DNA of 64,000 nt from JAMHWF01 sp048500255 (GTDB lineage Bacteria; Pseudomonadota; Gammaproteobacteria; Burkholderiales; Burkholderiaceae_C): assembly GCA_048500255.1 (NCBI GenBank), contig JASNYH010000003.1:1-64000 (forward strand), given 5' to 3'. The position numbers and the translations under genes are program-made. Positions 6,746 to 14,215 of the stretch are shown here, in pieces. How positions within the stretch are numbered: position 1 is the stretch's first letter; every line of letters begins with the position of its first letter. Below the pieces are notes generated by a model. That model ran no database searches and had not been told where the DNA came from. It saw only the letters and a list, made by a program, of their open reading frames with translations.

Positions 6746-9061
6746 ATGAAGCGGGCCACGCGCTGGGCATGGATCGTCGCGCTCGTCGCCGCGACGGGCG
6801 CCGGCCTCGTGCTCGCCTTCCTGCTCGCGCTGGCGACCAACAACCGCGTGCTCTACGAGCGCCACTACGAGTGGCTGTTCTGGCTCAACGTCAGCGTCGC
6901 CGGCGCGCTGGCGCTGGTCGTCGGCATCGCCGCGGTGCGCCTGTTCCTGCGCGTGCGCAGCGGCAAGTTCGGCAGCCGGCTGCTGTTCAAGCTGGCGGGC
7001 ATCTTCGCCCTCGTCGGCGTGCTGCCGGGGCTGGTGATCTACACGGTGTCGTACCAGTTCGTCTCGCGCAGCATCGAGAGCTGGTTCGACGTGCGCGTCG
7101 AGGGCGCGCTCGAGGCCGGCCTGAACCTCGGCCGCGGCACGCTCGAGGCGGCGAGCAACGACCTCGCGCGGCGCACGCGCAGCGCCGCCGAGCGGCTCGG
7201 CGAGGCCGGCGTCGCGCCGTCGACGCTGGCGCTGCTGCGCCTGCGCGAGCAGCTCACTGCCGAGGAGGTCGCCGTGCTCGGCGCCAACGGGCAGGTGCTG
7301 CTGCAGGTGGGCGGCGGCGCCGTCGTCGCGGCCGAGCGTCCGCCGCCGGCGCTGCTGCGCCAGGCGCGGCTGGATCGCGTCGTCGCGCGGCTCGAAGGCC
7401 TGGACGACGAGCCGCAGGCGGCGCCCGGCGCCGCAGCCGCCGCCGCGGCGACGCCGGCTCCAGCGCCGGCTCCGGCGCCGGCCGTGCGCGCGCGCGCGCG
7501 GGCGATCGCCGTGATCCCGACGAGCGACCTCACGCTCGGCAGCAGCGACCGCTTTTTGATGGTGACACAGGCGCTGCCGGCGGCGCTGACGGCCAATGCC
7601 CTGGCTGTGCAGAGCGCCTATCGCGAATACCAGCAGCGCGCGCTGGCGCGCGACGGGCTGCGCCGCATGTACATCGGCACGCTGACGCTGGTGCTGGTGC
7701 TGGCGGTGTTCGGCGCGGTGGCGCTGGCCATCGTGCTGGGCAACCAGCTTGCGCGGCCGCTGCTGCTGCTCGCCGAGGGCGTGCGCCAGGTGGCGCGCGG
7801 TGACCTCACCCGCAAGGCCGTGTTCGCGTCGCGCGACGAGCTGGGCGGGCTGACGCGAGCGTTCGCCGACATGACGGACCAGCTGTCGGAGGCGCGCGGC
7901 GTCGCCGAGCGCAGCCTGGCGCAGCTCGAGCGCGCGCGCACGAGGCTGCAGACCATCCTCGACAACCTGAGCGCGGGCGTCATCGTGTTCGACCGCGACG
8001 GCCGCATCGAGATGGTCAACCCCGGCGCGACGCGCATCCTCCGGCTGCCGCTGTCGGCCTACGTCGGTCGGCCGCTCGCCGACGTGCCGGGGTTGGAGGC
8101 CTTCGCCCAGGCCGTCGGCCAGCGCTTCGATCTGCACCGCTCGAGCCCCGAGGCCGGCGAGCGCGACCAGTGGCAGGACGCCTTCGATCTGCAGACCGCG
8201 CCCGAGCGCGACAGCCTCGCGCTGCTGGTGCGCGGCGCGGCGCTGCCGCAGCGCGCACGCCTGATGGTGTTCGACGACATCACGGAGGTGGTGTCGGCGC
8301 AGCGATCGGCGGCGTGGAGCGAAGTCGCACGCCGCCTCGCGCACGAGATCAAGAATCCGCTGACGCCGATCCAGCTTTCGGCCGAGCGGCTGCAGCACAA
8401 GCTCGAGCCCAAGCTCGAGGGCGCCGACCAGTCGATGCTCGTGCGCTCGGTGGCGACGATCGTCGCGCAGGTGCAGGCGATGAAGCAGCTCGTCAACGAG
8501 TTCCGCGACTATGCGCGGCTGCCGGCGGCCAAGCTCGCGCCGCTGGATCTCAACGCGCTGGTGGGCGAGGTGCTGGCGCTCTATGCCGGCTCGCAGGACT
8601 CGGGCCATCTCGTCGCCGACTGCGAGCCCGGGCTGCCGGCGATCCTGGGCGACGCGACGCAGCTGCGCCAGGTGATCCACAACCTGGTGCAGAACGGGCT
8701 CGACGCCGTCGCCGATCGCGCCGAAGACGGGCGCGTGCGCATCGCCACCGAGGTGGCGCGCAACGAGCAGGGCGAGCCGCGGCTGGTGCGCCTGAAGGTC
8801 ATCGACAACGGCCACGGCTTCCCCGACAAGGTGCTCAAGCGCGCCTTCGAACCCTATGTCACGACCAAGACCAAGGGCACCGGGCTCGGGCTCGCCGTCG
8901 TCAAGAAGATCGCCGACGAACATGGTGCGCGCGTGCGCCTGGCCAACCTCGGCGAGGGGGCCGGGGACGGCGGGGCGCAAGTTTCGCTATCATTTTCGAA
9001 ACTGGCTCCCGCCGAAAGCGACCCCACCGCAGCATCCCGGGCCGACGAGCGAGCGCACTGA
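6746..9061 (+). CDS. ntrY: NtrY-like membrane sensor histidine kinase
   Basis: A 771-residue inner-membrane kinase. Three hydrophobic segments (about residues 8-30, 43-70 and 85-105) precede a periplasmic region with an Ala/Pro-rich linker near 230-255, another membrane segment near 310-335, a HAMP helix pair, a PAS domain (about 395-510), and the kinase core. The phospho-acceptor is His533 in RRLAHEIKNPLTP. The N box (NLVQNGLDAV), the DNGHGFP box and the GTGLGLAVVKKI box are intact. It ends six bases before ntrX, its cognate regulator. NtrY/NtrX systems link nitrogen or redox state to transcription. Confidence 0.92.
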   Translation: MKRATRWAWIVALVAATGAGLVLAFLLALATNNRVLYERHYEWLFWLNVSVAGALALVVGIAAVRLFLRVRSGKFGSRLLFKLAGIFALVGVLPGLVIYTVSYQFVSRSIESWFDVRVEGALEAGLNLGRGTLEAASNDLARRTRSAAERLGEAGVAPSTLALLRLREQLTAEEVAVLGANGQVLLQVGGGAVVAAERPPPALLRQARLDRVVARLEGLDDEPQAAPGAAAAAAATPAPAPAPAPAVRARARAIAVIPTSDLTLGSSDRFLMVTQALPAALTANALAVQSAYREYQQRALARDGLRRMYIGTLTLVLVLAVFGAVALAIVLGNQLARPLLLLAEGVRQVARGDLTRKAVFASRDELGGLTRAFADMTDQLSEARGVAERSLAQLERARTRLQTILDNLSAGVIVFDRDGRIEMVNPGATRILRLPLSAYVGRPLADVPGLEAFAQAVGQRFDLHRSSPEAGERDQWQDAFDLQTAPERDSLALLVRGAALPQRARLMVFDDITEVVSAQRSAAWSEVARRLAHEIKNPLTPIQLSAERLQHKLEPKLEGADQSMLVRSVATIVAQVQAMKQLVNEFRDYARLPAAKLAPLDLNALVGEVLALYAGSQDSGHLVADCEPGLPAILGDATQLRQVIHNLVQNGLDAVADRAEDGRVRIATEVARNEQGEPRLVRLKVIDNGHGFPDKVLKRAFEPYVTTKTKGTGLGLAVVKKIADEHGARVRLANLGEGAGDGGAQVSLSFSKLAPAESDPTAASRADERAH

Positions 9062-9067
9062 GCACCG

Positions 9068-9787
9068 ATGGCAACCATACTTGTAGTGGACGACGAGCTG
9101 GGCATCCGTGCCCTGTTGTCGGAGATCCTCACCGACGAGGGCCACACCGTGGAGCTCGCCGAGAACGCCGCGCAGGCGCGCGAGGTGCGCGAGCGCGTGC
9201 GGCCCGACCTGGTGCTGCTCGACATCTGGATGCCCGATGTCGACGGCATCACGCTGCTCAAGGAATGGGTCGCCAACGCGACGCTGACGATGCCCGTCAT
9301 CATGATGTCGGGCCACGGCACGATCGACACCGCGGTGGAGGCGACGAAGTTCGGCGCCACCGCCTTCCTCGAAAAGCCGATCACGCTGCAGAAGCTGCTG
9401 CGTGCGATCGAGCAGGCGCTGGCCAAGCCGGCATCGCCTCGCGGCGCCGCGTCGCAGAACGCGCCGCGCGGCCACGCCGGCGGCGGCGAGCTCGGCGCGG
9501 CCTATGCGCTCGACGGCGCGGCCGGCGCCGCGCATCTCGGCGGCATCGCGTCGACCGCCGTCGCGCCCAACGGTCCGCAGGCCGAGCAGAGCTTCGGCCT
9601 CGACCGCCCGCTGCGCGAAGCGCGCGACGCGTTCGAGAAGAGCTACTTCGAGTTCCACCTCGCCAAGGAAAACGGCAGCATGACGCGCGTCGCCGAGAAG
9701 ACGGGGCTCGAGCGCACGCACCTGTATCGCAAGCTCAAGCAGCTCGGCGTCGACCTGAGCCGCGGCAAGCGCAGCGGTATCAGCTGA
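9068..9787 (+). CDS. ntrX: NtrX-like response regulator, short betaproteobacterial form
   Basis: A 239-residue regulator. The receiver domain (residues 1-120) has the acidic pair DD8-9, phospho-acceptor Asp52 (LLDIWMP) and the switch Lys in FLEKPI. A Gly/Ala-rich linker follows, then a Fis-type helix-turn-helix at the C-terminus containing RTHLYRKLKQLGVD. The AAA+ sigma-54 activation domain of classical NtrX (about 240 residues) is absent, so it cannot remodel sigma-54 polymerase; it probably binds DNA as a conventional regulator. It is paired with ntrY and followed by tRNA-Phe. Confidence 0.9.
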   Translation: MATILVVDDELGIRALLSEILTDEGHTVELAENAAQAREVRERVRPDLVLLDIWMPDVDGITLLKEWVANATLTMPVIMMSGHGTIDTAVEATKFGATAFLEKPITLQKLLRAIEQALAKPASPRGAASQNAPRGHAGGGELGAAYALDGAAGAAHLGGIASTAVAPNGPQAEQSFGLDRPLREARDAFEKSYFEFHLAKENGSMTRVAEKTGLERTHLYRKLKQLGVDLSRGKRSGIS

Positions 9788-9810
9788 GGTGGCCGACCGA
9801 GGCGCGCTGA

Positions 9811-9816
9811 TATACT
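9811..9816 (+). promoter_or_regulatory. Probable -10 box of the tRNA-Phe promoter
   Basis: TATACT lies ten bases before the first tRNA base in otherwise GC-rich DNA, the right distance for a start at about 9820-9824. No clear -35 hexamer is visible, as is common in GC-rich genomes. Confidence 0.5.
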
Positions 9817-9825
9817 TGCGCGCTC

Positions 9826-9901
9826 GGCCAAGTAGCTCAGTTGGTAGAGCAGCGGATTGAAAATCCGCGTGTCGGTGGTTCGATTCCGCCCTTGGCCACC
9901 A
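9826..9901 (+). tRNA. tRNA-Phe (anticodon GAA)
   Basis: A complete 76-base tRNA with encoded CCA. The acceptor arms GGCCAAG (9826-9832) and CTTGGCC (9891-9897) pair over seven bases. The anticodon stem GCGGA/TCCGC encloses the loop TTGAAAA, giving anticodon GAA at 9859-9861. The T loop GGTTCGATTCC is standard. No duplicated 3' end of the tRNA, which would mark an integrated island, was seen downstream. Confidence 0.98.
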
Positions 9902-9907
9902 GCATTC

Positions 9908-9937
9908 AACGCCCAACCTCTATCGGTTGGGCGTTTT
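9908..9937 (+). terminator. Rho-independent terminator after tRNA-Phe
   Basis: Eleven-base arms AACGCCCAACC (9908-9918) and GGTTGGGCGTT (9925-9935), loop TCTATC, ending in TTTT. It sits seven bases after the tRNA CCA end. Confidence 0.9.
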
Positions 9938-9980
9938 CATTTCCGGGTTCCGCGACACCGCGTGGGGTCGGCGCGCGCAC

Positions 9981-10190
9981 CTACAGCAGTCCGGCCTCCC
10001 TCAGGAATCTCGTCGCCTCCCGCCTCATGCCGGCGGAGATGGTCTGCTAGGTGCGGGCCGGGTAGTCCTTGGGCAGTCCTTGCTCCACCCGGGCCAGCGC
10101 GCCGCGAGCCAGGGTCGGTCTCCGACGGAACGGCCTGCAGCAGGTCGACGATCTGCGCGTCGGTCAGCGGATCGCACTCGCAAATGGGAG
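9981..10190 (-). pseudogene. Decayed gene fragment, possibly a HipA-type C-terminus
   Basis: The bases between the tRNA terminator and 10247 hold no intact gene. On the minus strand two frames read like protein: first a segment with DPLTDAQIVDLLQAVPSETD (from about 10175), then after a frameshift near 10110-10125 a segment with ARVEQGLPKDYPART, an in-frame TAG at 10047-10049, and QTISAGMRREATRFLREAGL, ending at TAG 9981-9983. The second piece resembles the helical end of HipA-family kinases, but this is a weak by-eye impression. No start codon or upstream domain remains. Confidence 0.35.
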
Positions 10191-10247
10191 AGCGCCGCGA
10201 AGCGCCTGCAAACGCTTCTGGTCCGTCGCAGGCCGTGGTGGCGGGTC

Positions 10248-10889
10248 TCAGCTGCCGCCGACGTACGGGTTGCCGCGCCGCTCGGCGCCGAACGTGCTCT
10301 CGGGGCCGTGTCCCGGGATGAACACGGTGTCCTCGCCCATCGGCCACAGCCGCTGGGTGATGCTGGCGATCAGGGTGTCGAAGTCGCCGCCCGGGAGGTC
10401 CGTGCGGCCGATGCTGCCGGCGAAGAGCACGTCGCCGACGAAGCAGCGCCTGGCCTCGGCCGCGTGGAAGACCACGTGGCCCGGCGTGTGCCCGGGGCAA
10501 TGACGCACCGCCAGCGTGCAGCGACCGATCTGCACGCTGTCGCCGTCGACGAGCCAGCGCGACGGCTCGAAGGTCTGCGCGGGCGGAAATCCGAACATCT
10601 GCGACTGCCGCGGCAAGGCGTCGATCCAGTAGCGGTCGTCTTCGTGCGGGCCGACGATGGGCACGCCCGTGGCAGCGGCCAACGCCGCGGCGGCGCCGGC
10701 GTGGTCGATGTGCGTGTGGGTCAGCCACACGGCCTGGAGCGCAACGCCCAGGCGCTCGAGTTCGGCCTGCACGCGGGGCAGGTCGCCGCCCGGGTCGATC
10801 ACCGCCGCCTGCATCGTCTCGTCGCACCAGAGGATGGAGCAGTTCTGGTCGAAGGGCGTCACCGGTACGGTGAGATAGCGCAGAGTCAT
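10248..10889 (-). CDS. MBL-fold hydrolase, glyoxalase II-like (YcbL type)
   Basis: A 213-residue metallo-beta-lactamase-fold enzyme, probably a cytosolic thioesterase acting on S-lactoylglutathione or a similar thioester. The metal motif THTHIDHAG, the later His in CPGHTPGH, the bridging Asp in FVGDVLF and the final His in IPGHGPES are all present. Length and the motif GSIGRTDLPGGD fit the short type II-like YcbL group rather than full-length GloB. ATG 10889 is chosen over a TTG three codons upstream. The substrate is not shown by the sequence. Confidence 0.88.
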   Translation of the reverse strand: MTLRYLTVPVTPFDQNCSILWCDETMQAAVIDPGGDLPRVQAELERLGVALQAVWLTHTHIDHAGAAAALAAATGVPIVGPHEDDRYWIDALPRQSQMFGFPPAQTFEPSRWLVDGDSVQIGRCTLAVRHCPGHTPGHVVFHAAEARRCFVGDVLFAGSIGRTDLPGGDFDTLIASITQRLWPMGEDTVFIPGHGPESTFGAERRGNPYVGGS

Positions 10890-11014
10890 TCGGAGCAAGG
10901 TCCAGGTTGTCGCCGCGACGGTGCGCGACCTCGTCGCCGATGATCGCGCGCGCAGCCGGAAAAGCGATGATCCAGATCAGTTGCACCTTCATCGGCGGCC
11001 GCGCGGCCGACCGC

Positions 11015-11698
11015 TCATCCTCGACCCTGCATGCGGCCCGACCAGTCTTCCACCCGCCCCGATCGCAGGCGCTGCTCGAAGAGCCGCCGCCAACCGGGCG
11101 GCAACGGCAGACCCAGCACCGGCTCGATCGCCTCGGGCGCCGTGGTGCGGTCGCGGATCAGCGCGAGCAGCCGCGCGACGGTGTGCTCCGGGTGCGGGCG
11201 ATCCAGCAGCAGCCAGCGGTCTCCGGCAGCGACCGCCCCGGGTCGTTCGACACGCAGGTACCAGCCGGCCCGCAGGCTGTCCTGCACGCGCGCCGCCATG
11301 TCGGCGACGCCGAAGCGCAGATTCAGCTTGAAGCAGGGCTGACGACCCTGCGACACCACGACGGTCGTCGCCGAACCGATACGCCAGCGGTCGCCGAGGC
11401 ACACCTGATGCTCGTCGAGCCCATCGACGCTCAGGTTCTCGCCGAACGCGCCCGGTGCCTGCAGCAGCGCGCCGTCCGCAAGCTCGGAGCGCCATGCCGC
11501 GTAGTGGCTCCACGCATAGCAGTGCAGCGCCTTGTCTTCGCCGCCGTGCACGCGCCGGTCGGCCTGTTCGTCGCCCTCCAGGCCGAGGCGGTCGACGCGC
11601 ACCGGCCCCTGCACCGACCGTTTGTCTACCGCGCTCGTCGTGCGCCCCAGGGGCCGCGCCACGCCGCGCAGCACGGCTCGAACGACTGCCTCTCGCAT
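11015..11698 (-). CDS. MOSC domain protein (YiiM-like)
   Basis: A 227-residue cytosolic protein, close in length to E. coli YiiM (224). The MOSC core contains RVHGGEDKALHCYAWSHY, GAFGENLSVDGL and the conserved Cys in QGRQPCFKLN, the position that contacts molybdenum cofactor sulfur in this family; a helical C-terminal part follows. YiiM reduces N-hydroxylated bases such as 6-hydroxylaminopurine using molybdenum cofactor. ATG 11698 begins two bases after the stop of the upstream amidotransferase, so the two are almost certainly translated from one message. Confidence 0.87.
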   Translation of the reverse strand: MREAVVRAVLRGVARPLGRTTSAVDKRSVQGPVRVDRLGLEGDEQADRRVHGGEDKALHCYAWSHYAAWRSELADGALLQAPGAFGENLSVDGLDEHQVCLGDRWRIGSATTVVVSQGRQPCFKLNLRFGVADMAARVQDSLRAGWYLRVERPGAVAAGDRWLLLDRPHPEHTVARLLALIRDRTTAPEAIEPVLGLPLPPGWRRLFEQRLRSGRVEDWSGRMQGRG

Positions 11699-11700
11699 CG

Positions 11701-12399
11701 TCACAGCCCCAGGCGGGTGAACCAGTCCGACAGCACGGCATCGAGTGTCCGCGCCAGCCCCGCGCGCTGTTCGCCCGCGGCCCGGCGCAGTGCGGCGATG
11801 TCGATGCCGGCCTGGCGCAACTCGCCGGTGTGGCCGATCAGCCACTGCTCGATGCGCGCGGCGTCGACCTCGAGATGGAACTGCCAGGCCATCGCATGCT
11901 CGCCCACCATGAATGCCTGGTTCGCACAGACCGAGGTGCGCGCGAGGGTGGGCACGCCCGCCGGCAGCTCGAACTGGTCGCCGTGCCAGTGCAGGACCGC
12001 CTGCTCGCCGATGCGCGCCAGCGGACTGCTCTGGCCCTCTCGCGTGATCGCGAGGGCGGCGTAGCCGATCTCCTTGGCCGGCAACGCGGCGACTTTTGCG
12101 CCCAGGGAGCGGGCCATCAGCTGAGCGCCCAGGCAGATGCCGAGGATCGGCCGACGGCTGTCGATGCGCTGCCGGATCAACTCGACTTCTTCGGCAAGAA
12201 AGGGGTAGAGGGCGTCGTCGTGCGCACCGATGGGGCCGCCGAGCACGGCGAGCAGATCGACCTGTCCGACGTCGATTTGCGCGGGATCGTCGACACCGGC
12301 GTCGTGGTAGACGACGCGCCAGCCGCGCTGCTCAAGCCACGGTGCGATGAGGCCGAGGTCCTCGAAAGCGACATGGCGCACGGCCACGGCGGTCTTCAT
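11701..12399 (-). CDS. Class I glutamine amidotransferase-like protein
   Basis: A 232-residue stand-alone GATase1 domain, similar to GMP-synthase-like or gamma-glutamyl hydrolase-like proteins. The nucleophile Cys is in GICLGAQLMA, and His and Glu follow in WQFHLEVD, so the catalytic triad is intact. No synthetase domain is attached. ATG 12399 has AGAAGGGAAG upstream and removes a Gly/Arg-rich extension that would begin at 12435. It is coupled to the YiiM-like gene. Proteins of this type can release glutamine nitrogen or cleave gamma-glutamyl conjugates; the actual substrate is unknown. Confidence 0.85.
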   Translation of the reverse strand: MKTAVAVRHVAFEDLGLIAPWLEQRGWRVVYHDAGVDDPAQIDVGQVDLLAVLGGPIGAHDDALYPFLAEEVELIRQRIDSRRPILGICLGAQLMARSLGAKVAALPAKEIGYAALAITREGQSSPLARIGEQAVLHWHGDQFELPAGVPTLARTSVCANQAFMVGEHAMAWQFHLEVDAARIEQWLIGHTGELRQAGIDIAALRRAAGEQRAGLARTLDAVLSDWFTRLGL

Positions 12400-12516
12400 G
12401 GAGTCTTCCCTTCTCTGAGCGTCACGCCCCGTCATTCTGGCGAACGATGGCGGGAATCGTGGCCGGAATTCCCGAACGGCGGAAGCCGCGACCTTGCTCC
12501 GAGACGGACGCAGTGT

Positions 12517-13287
12517 TCACGCGGCGCGCGCCGCCGCCGGCAGCCGCAGGCCGCCGTCGGCCACCAGCGCCGCGCCGGTGACGAACGAGGCGTCGTCGCC
12601 GGCGAGGAACGCGCACACGGCGGCGATCTCGTCGGGCCGCGCCATGCGGCCGAGCGCGATGCGTGCCTCGGTGCGCCGCCGCGCCTCGGCGGCGTCGACG
12701 CCCCAGGCCACGCCCAATTCGGCCATCTCGCGCGCCGCCATCGGCGTGTCGACCCAGCCGGGGCACACGGCATTGGCGCGCACGCCGTCGACGCCGTAGG
12801 ACTGCGCCGCCGAGCGCGTCAGCGCCACCACCGCCGCCTTGCTCGAGGCATAGCTGGCGGCGTCGGCGCCGGCATTGAAGGCCGCCACCGACGCGACGTT
12901 GACGATGCTGCCGCGTCGCCGCGCGCGCATGGGCGGCAGCACGGCGCGCATCGTGCGCATCGTGCCGGCGAGGTTGACGTCGTGCAGGCGCTGCCAGGTG
13001 GCGTCGTCGATGTGCGCCGCGGCGTCGGCGGCGACGACGCCGGCGGCGTTGACCAGCACGTCGATGCGGCCGCGGCGCGCGAGTGCCGCGCGCACCACCG
13101 CCTGCACCTGCGCCTCGTCTGTCACGTCGCACGTCATCGCGAGCACCGACGCGCAGCCGGCCGGCGGCGCCGGCACGCCGCAGGCGAGTACCCACGCGCC
13201 CTCCTGCACGAAGCGCTCCACCACCGCCGCGCCGATGCCGCTGGCGGCGCCGGTGACGACGGCGACGCGGTCGTGCAGCCGCTTCAC
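12517..13287 (-). CDS. Short-chain dehydrogenase/reductase (SDR)
   Basis: A 256-residue classical SDR. The NAD(P) motif TGAASGIG is near residue 12, the NNAG position reads VNAAG, and the catalytic Ser, Tyr and Lys lie in IVNVASVAAF and YASSKAAVV. The C-terminal ADGGLRLP is the usual family ending. The start is GTG 13287; the open frame continues upstream only because it runs into a GC-rich repeat. It reads away from a second SDR and an aminotransferase on the same strand, which may belong to one pathway. The substrate is unknown. Confidence 0.88.
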   Translation of the reverse strand: MKRLHDRVAVVTGAASGIGAAVVERFVQEGAWVLACGVPAPPAGCASVLAMTCDVTDEAQVQAVVRAALARRGRIDVLVNAAGVVAADAAAHIDDATWQRLHDVNLAGTMRTMRAVLPPMRARRRGSIVNVASVAAFNAGADAASYASSKAAVVALTRSAAQSYGVDGVRANAVCPGWVDTPMAAREMAELGVAWGVDAAEARRRTEARIALGRMARPDEIAAVCAFLAGDDASFVTGAALVADGGLRLPAAARAA

Positions 13288-13293
13288 TGGACT

Positions 13294-13407
13294 ACCCTGC
13301 GCACTGCGTGCTCCGGGATGAGCGCTTGGGAGCGGCCCGGCGCGAGAACCAGACCAACCCTGCGCACTGCGTGCTCCGGGATGAGCGCTTGGGAGCGGCC
13401 CGGCGCG
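13294..13407. repeat. Tandem 51-bp intergenic repeat, two copies
   Basis: Two identical 51-base units, 13294-13344 and 13357-13407, lie 63 bases apart between two SDR genes. Each unit has a left part containing GCGTGCTCCGGGATGAGC and a right part ending GAGCGGCCCGGCGCG. The left part recurs with three changes at 19130-19161; the right part resembles copies near 18371 and 45722. With only two copies and no leader or cas genes this is not CRISPR. Confidence 0.95.
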
Positions 13408-13408
13408 C

Positions 13409-14215
13409 TCATGCCGTGCCTTCGGCGAAGAACGGGCTCTCGGGCAGCGTCGAGCCGCCGTCGACGACGATCGTCTGCCCGGTGACGTAGCGCGCCGCGT
13501 CGCTGGCGAGGTAGCACATCGCATGCGCCACGTCGTCGGGGCGGCCGAGTTCGCCCAACGGGATATGGCGCGCGATGCGCGCCGCGCGCGCCGGGTCCGA
13601 CAGCAGCGTGCCGCCCTGCTTGGCGATGAAGCCCGGCTCGACGCCGTTGACCGTGACGCGCTCGGGCGCGAACTCGAGCGCCGCGCTGCGGATGAAGCCG
13701 TTGACGCCGGCCTTGCTCGCCGCGTAGGCCGCGCCGCCCGGCATCGCGACGCGCGGGCCGGTGACCGACGAGGTGACGAGCATGCGCCCGCCGCCGCGTG
13801 CGCGCCAGTGCGGCAGCGCCGCCTGCGCGAGCCGGAAGCAGGCCTGCAGGTTGACCGCCAGCGTCTGCTCGAAGTCGGTGTCGGACATCGTCTCGATGCG
13901 CGACCAGCGGTTGACGGCGGCGTTGTGCACCACGATGTCGAGCGCGCCGTAGGCCTGCACCGCGGCGGCGACGGCGCGCTCGGCTTCGTCGCGCCGGCCG
14001 ATGTCGCAGCCGGTCGCCTGCACGGCGAGGCCTTGCGCGCGCAGCGTCGCCGCCACCGCCTCGCCGGCCGCGGCCGTGCGGTTGGCGATCAGCACCTGCG
14101 CGCCGGCGCGCGCGAACGCCTGCACGATCGCCGCGCCGATGCCGCGCCCGCCGCCGGTGACCAGCGCCACCTTGCCGGCGAGTCCGAACGGCGACGCCTG
14201 TGCGTCGGCGTTCAT
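13409..14215 (-). CDS. Short-chain dehydrogenase/reductase (SDR)
   Basis: A 268-residue classical SDR. TGGGRGIG forms the cofactor loop near residue 20, HNAAVN replaces the usual NNAG, Ser is in LVTSSVTG, and Tyr and Lys are in AYAASKAGV. The ending VVDGGSTLPES is typical of FabG-like enzymes. ATG 14215 overlaps the aminotransferase stop by four bases (ATGA), so the two are translationally coupled, which suggests an oxidoreduction step linked to the amino or keto product of that enzyme. Confidence 0.9.
   Translation of the reverse strand: MNADAQASPFGLAGKVALVTGGGRGIGAAIVQAFARAGAQVLIANRTAAAGEAVAATLRAQGLAVQATGCDIGRRDEAERAVAAAVQAYGALDIVVHNAAVNRWSRIETMSDTDFEQTLAVNLQACFRLAQAALPHWRARGGGRMLVTSSVTGPRVAMPGGAAYAASKAGVNGFIRSAALEFAPERVTVNGVEPGFIAKQGGTLLSDPARAARIARHIPLGELGRPDDVAHAMCYLASDAARYVTGQTIVVDGGSTLPESPFFAEGTA

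Noticed and set aside
6623..8980. Long minus-strand frame opposite ntrY
   Set aside because: Arg/Ala/His-rich with no recognisable motif; ntrY is unambiguous on the other strand.
9826..10250. Genomic island integrated at tRNA-Phe
   Set aside because: No integrase, no direct repeat of the tRNA end, and ordinary chromosomal genes resume at once; only a small remnant is present.
13294..13407. CRISPR array
   Set aside because: Two copies of a 51-base unit with a 12-base gap, no further repeats and no cas genes.
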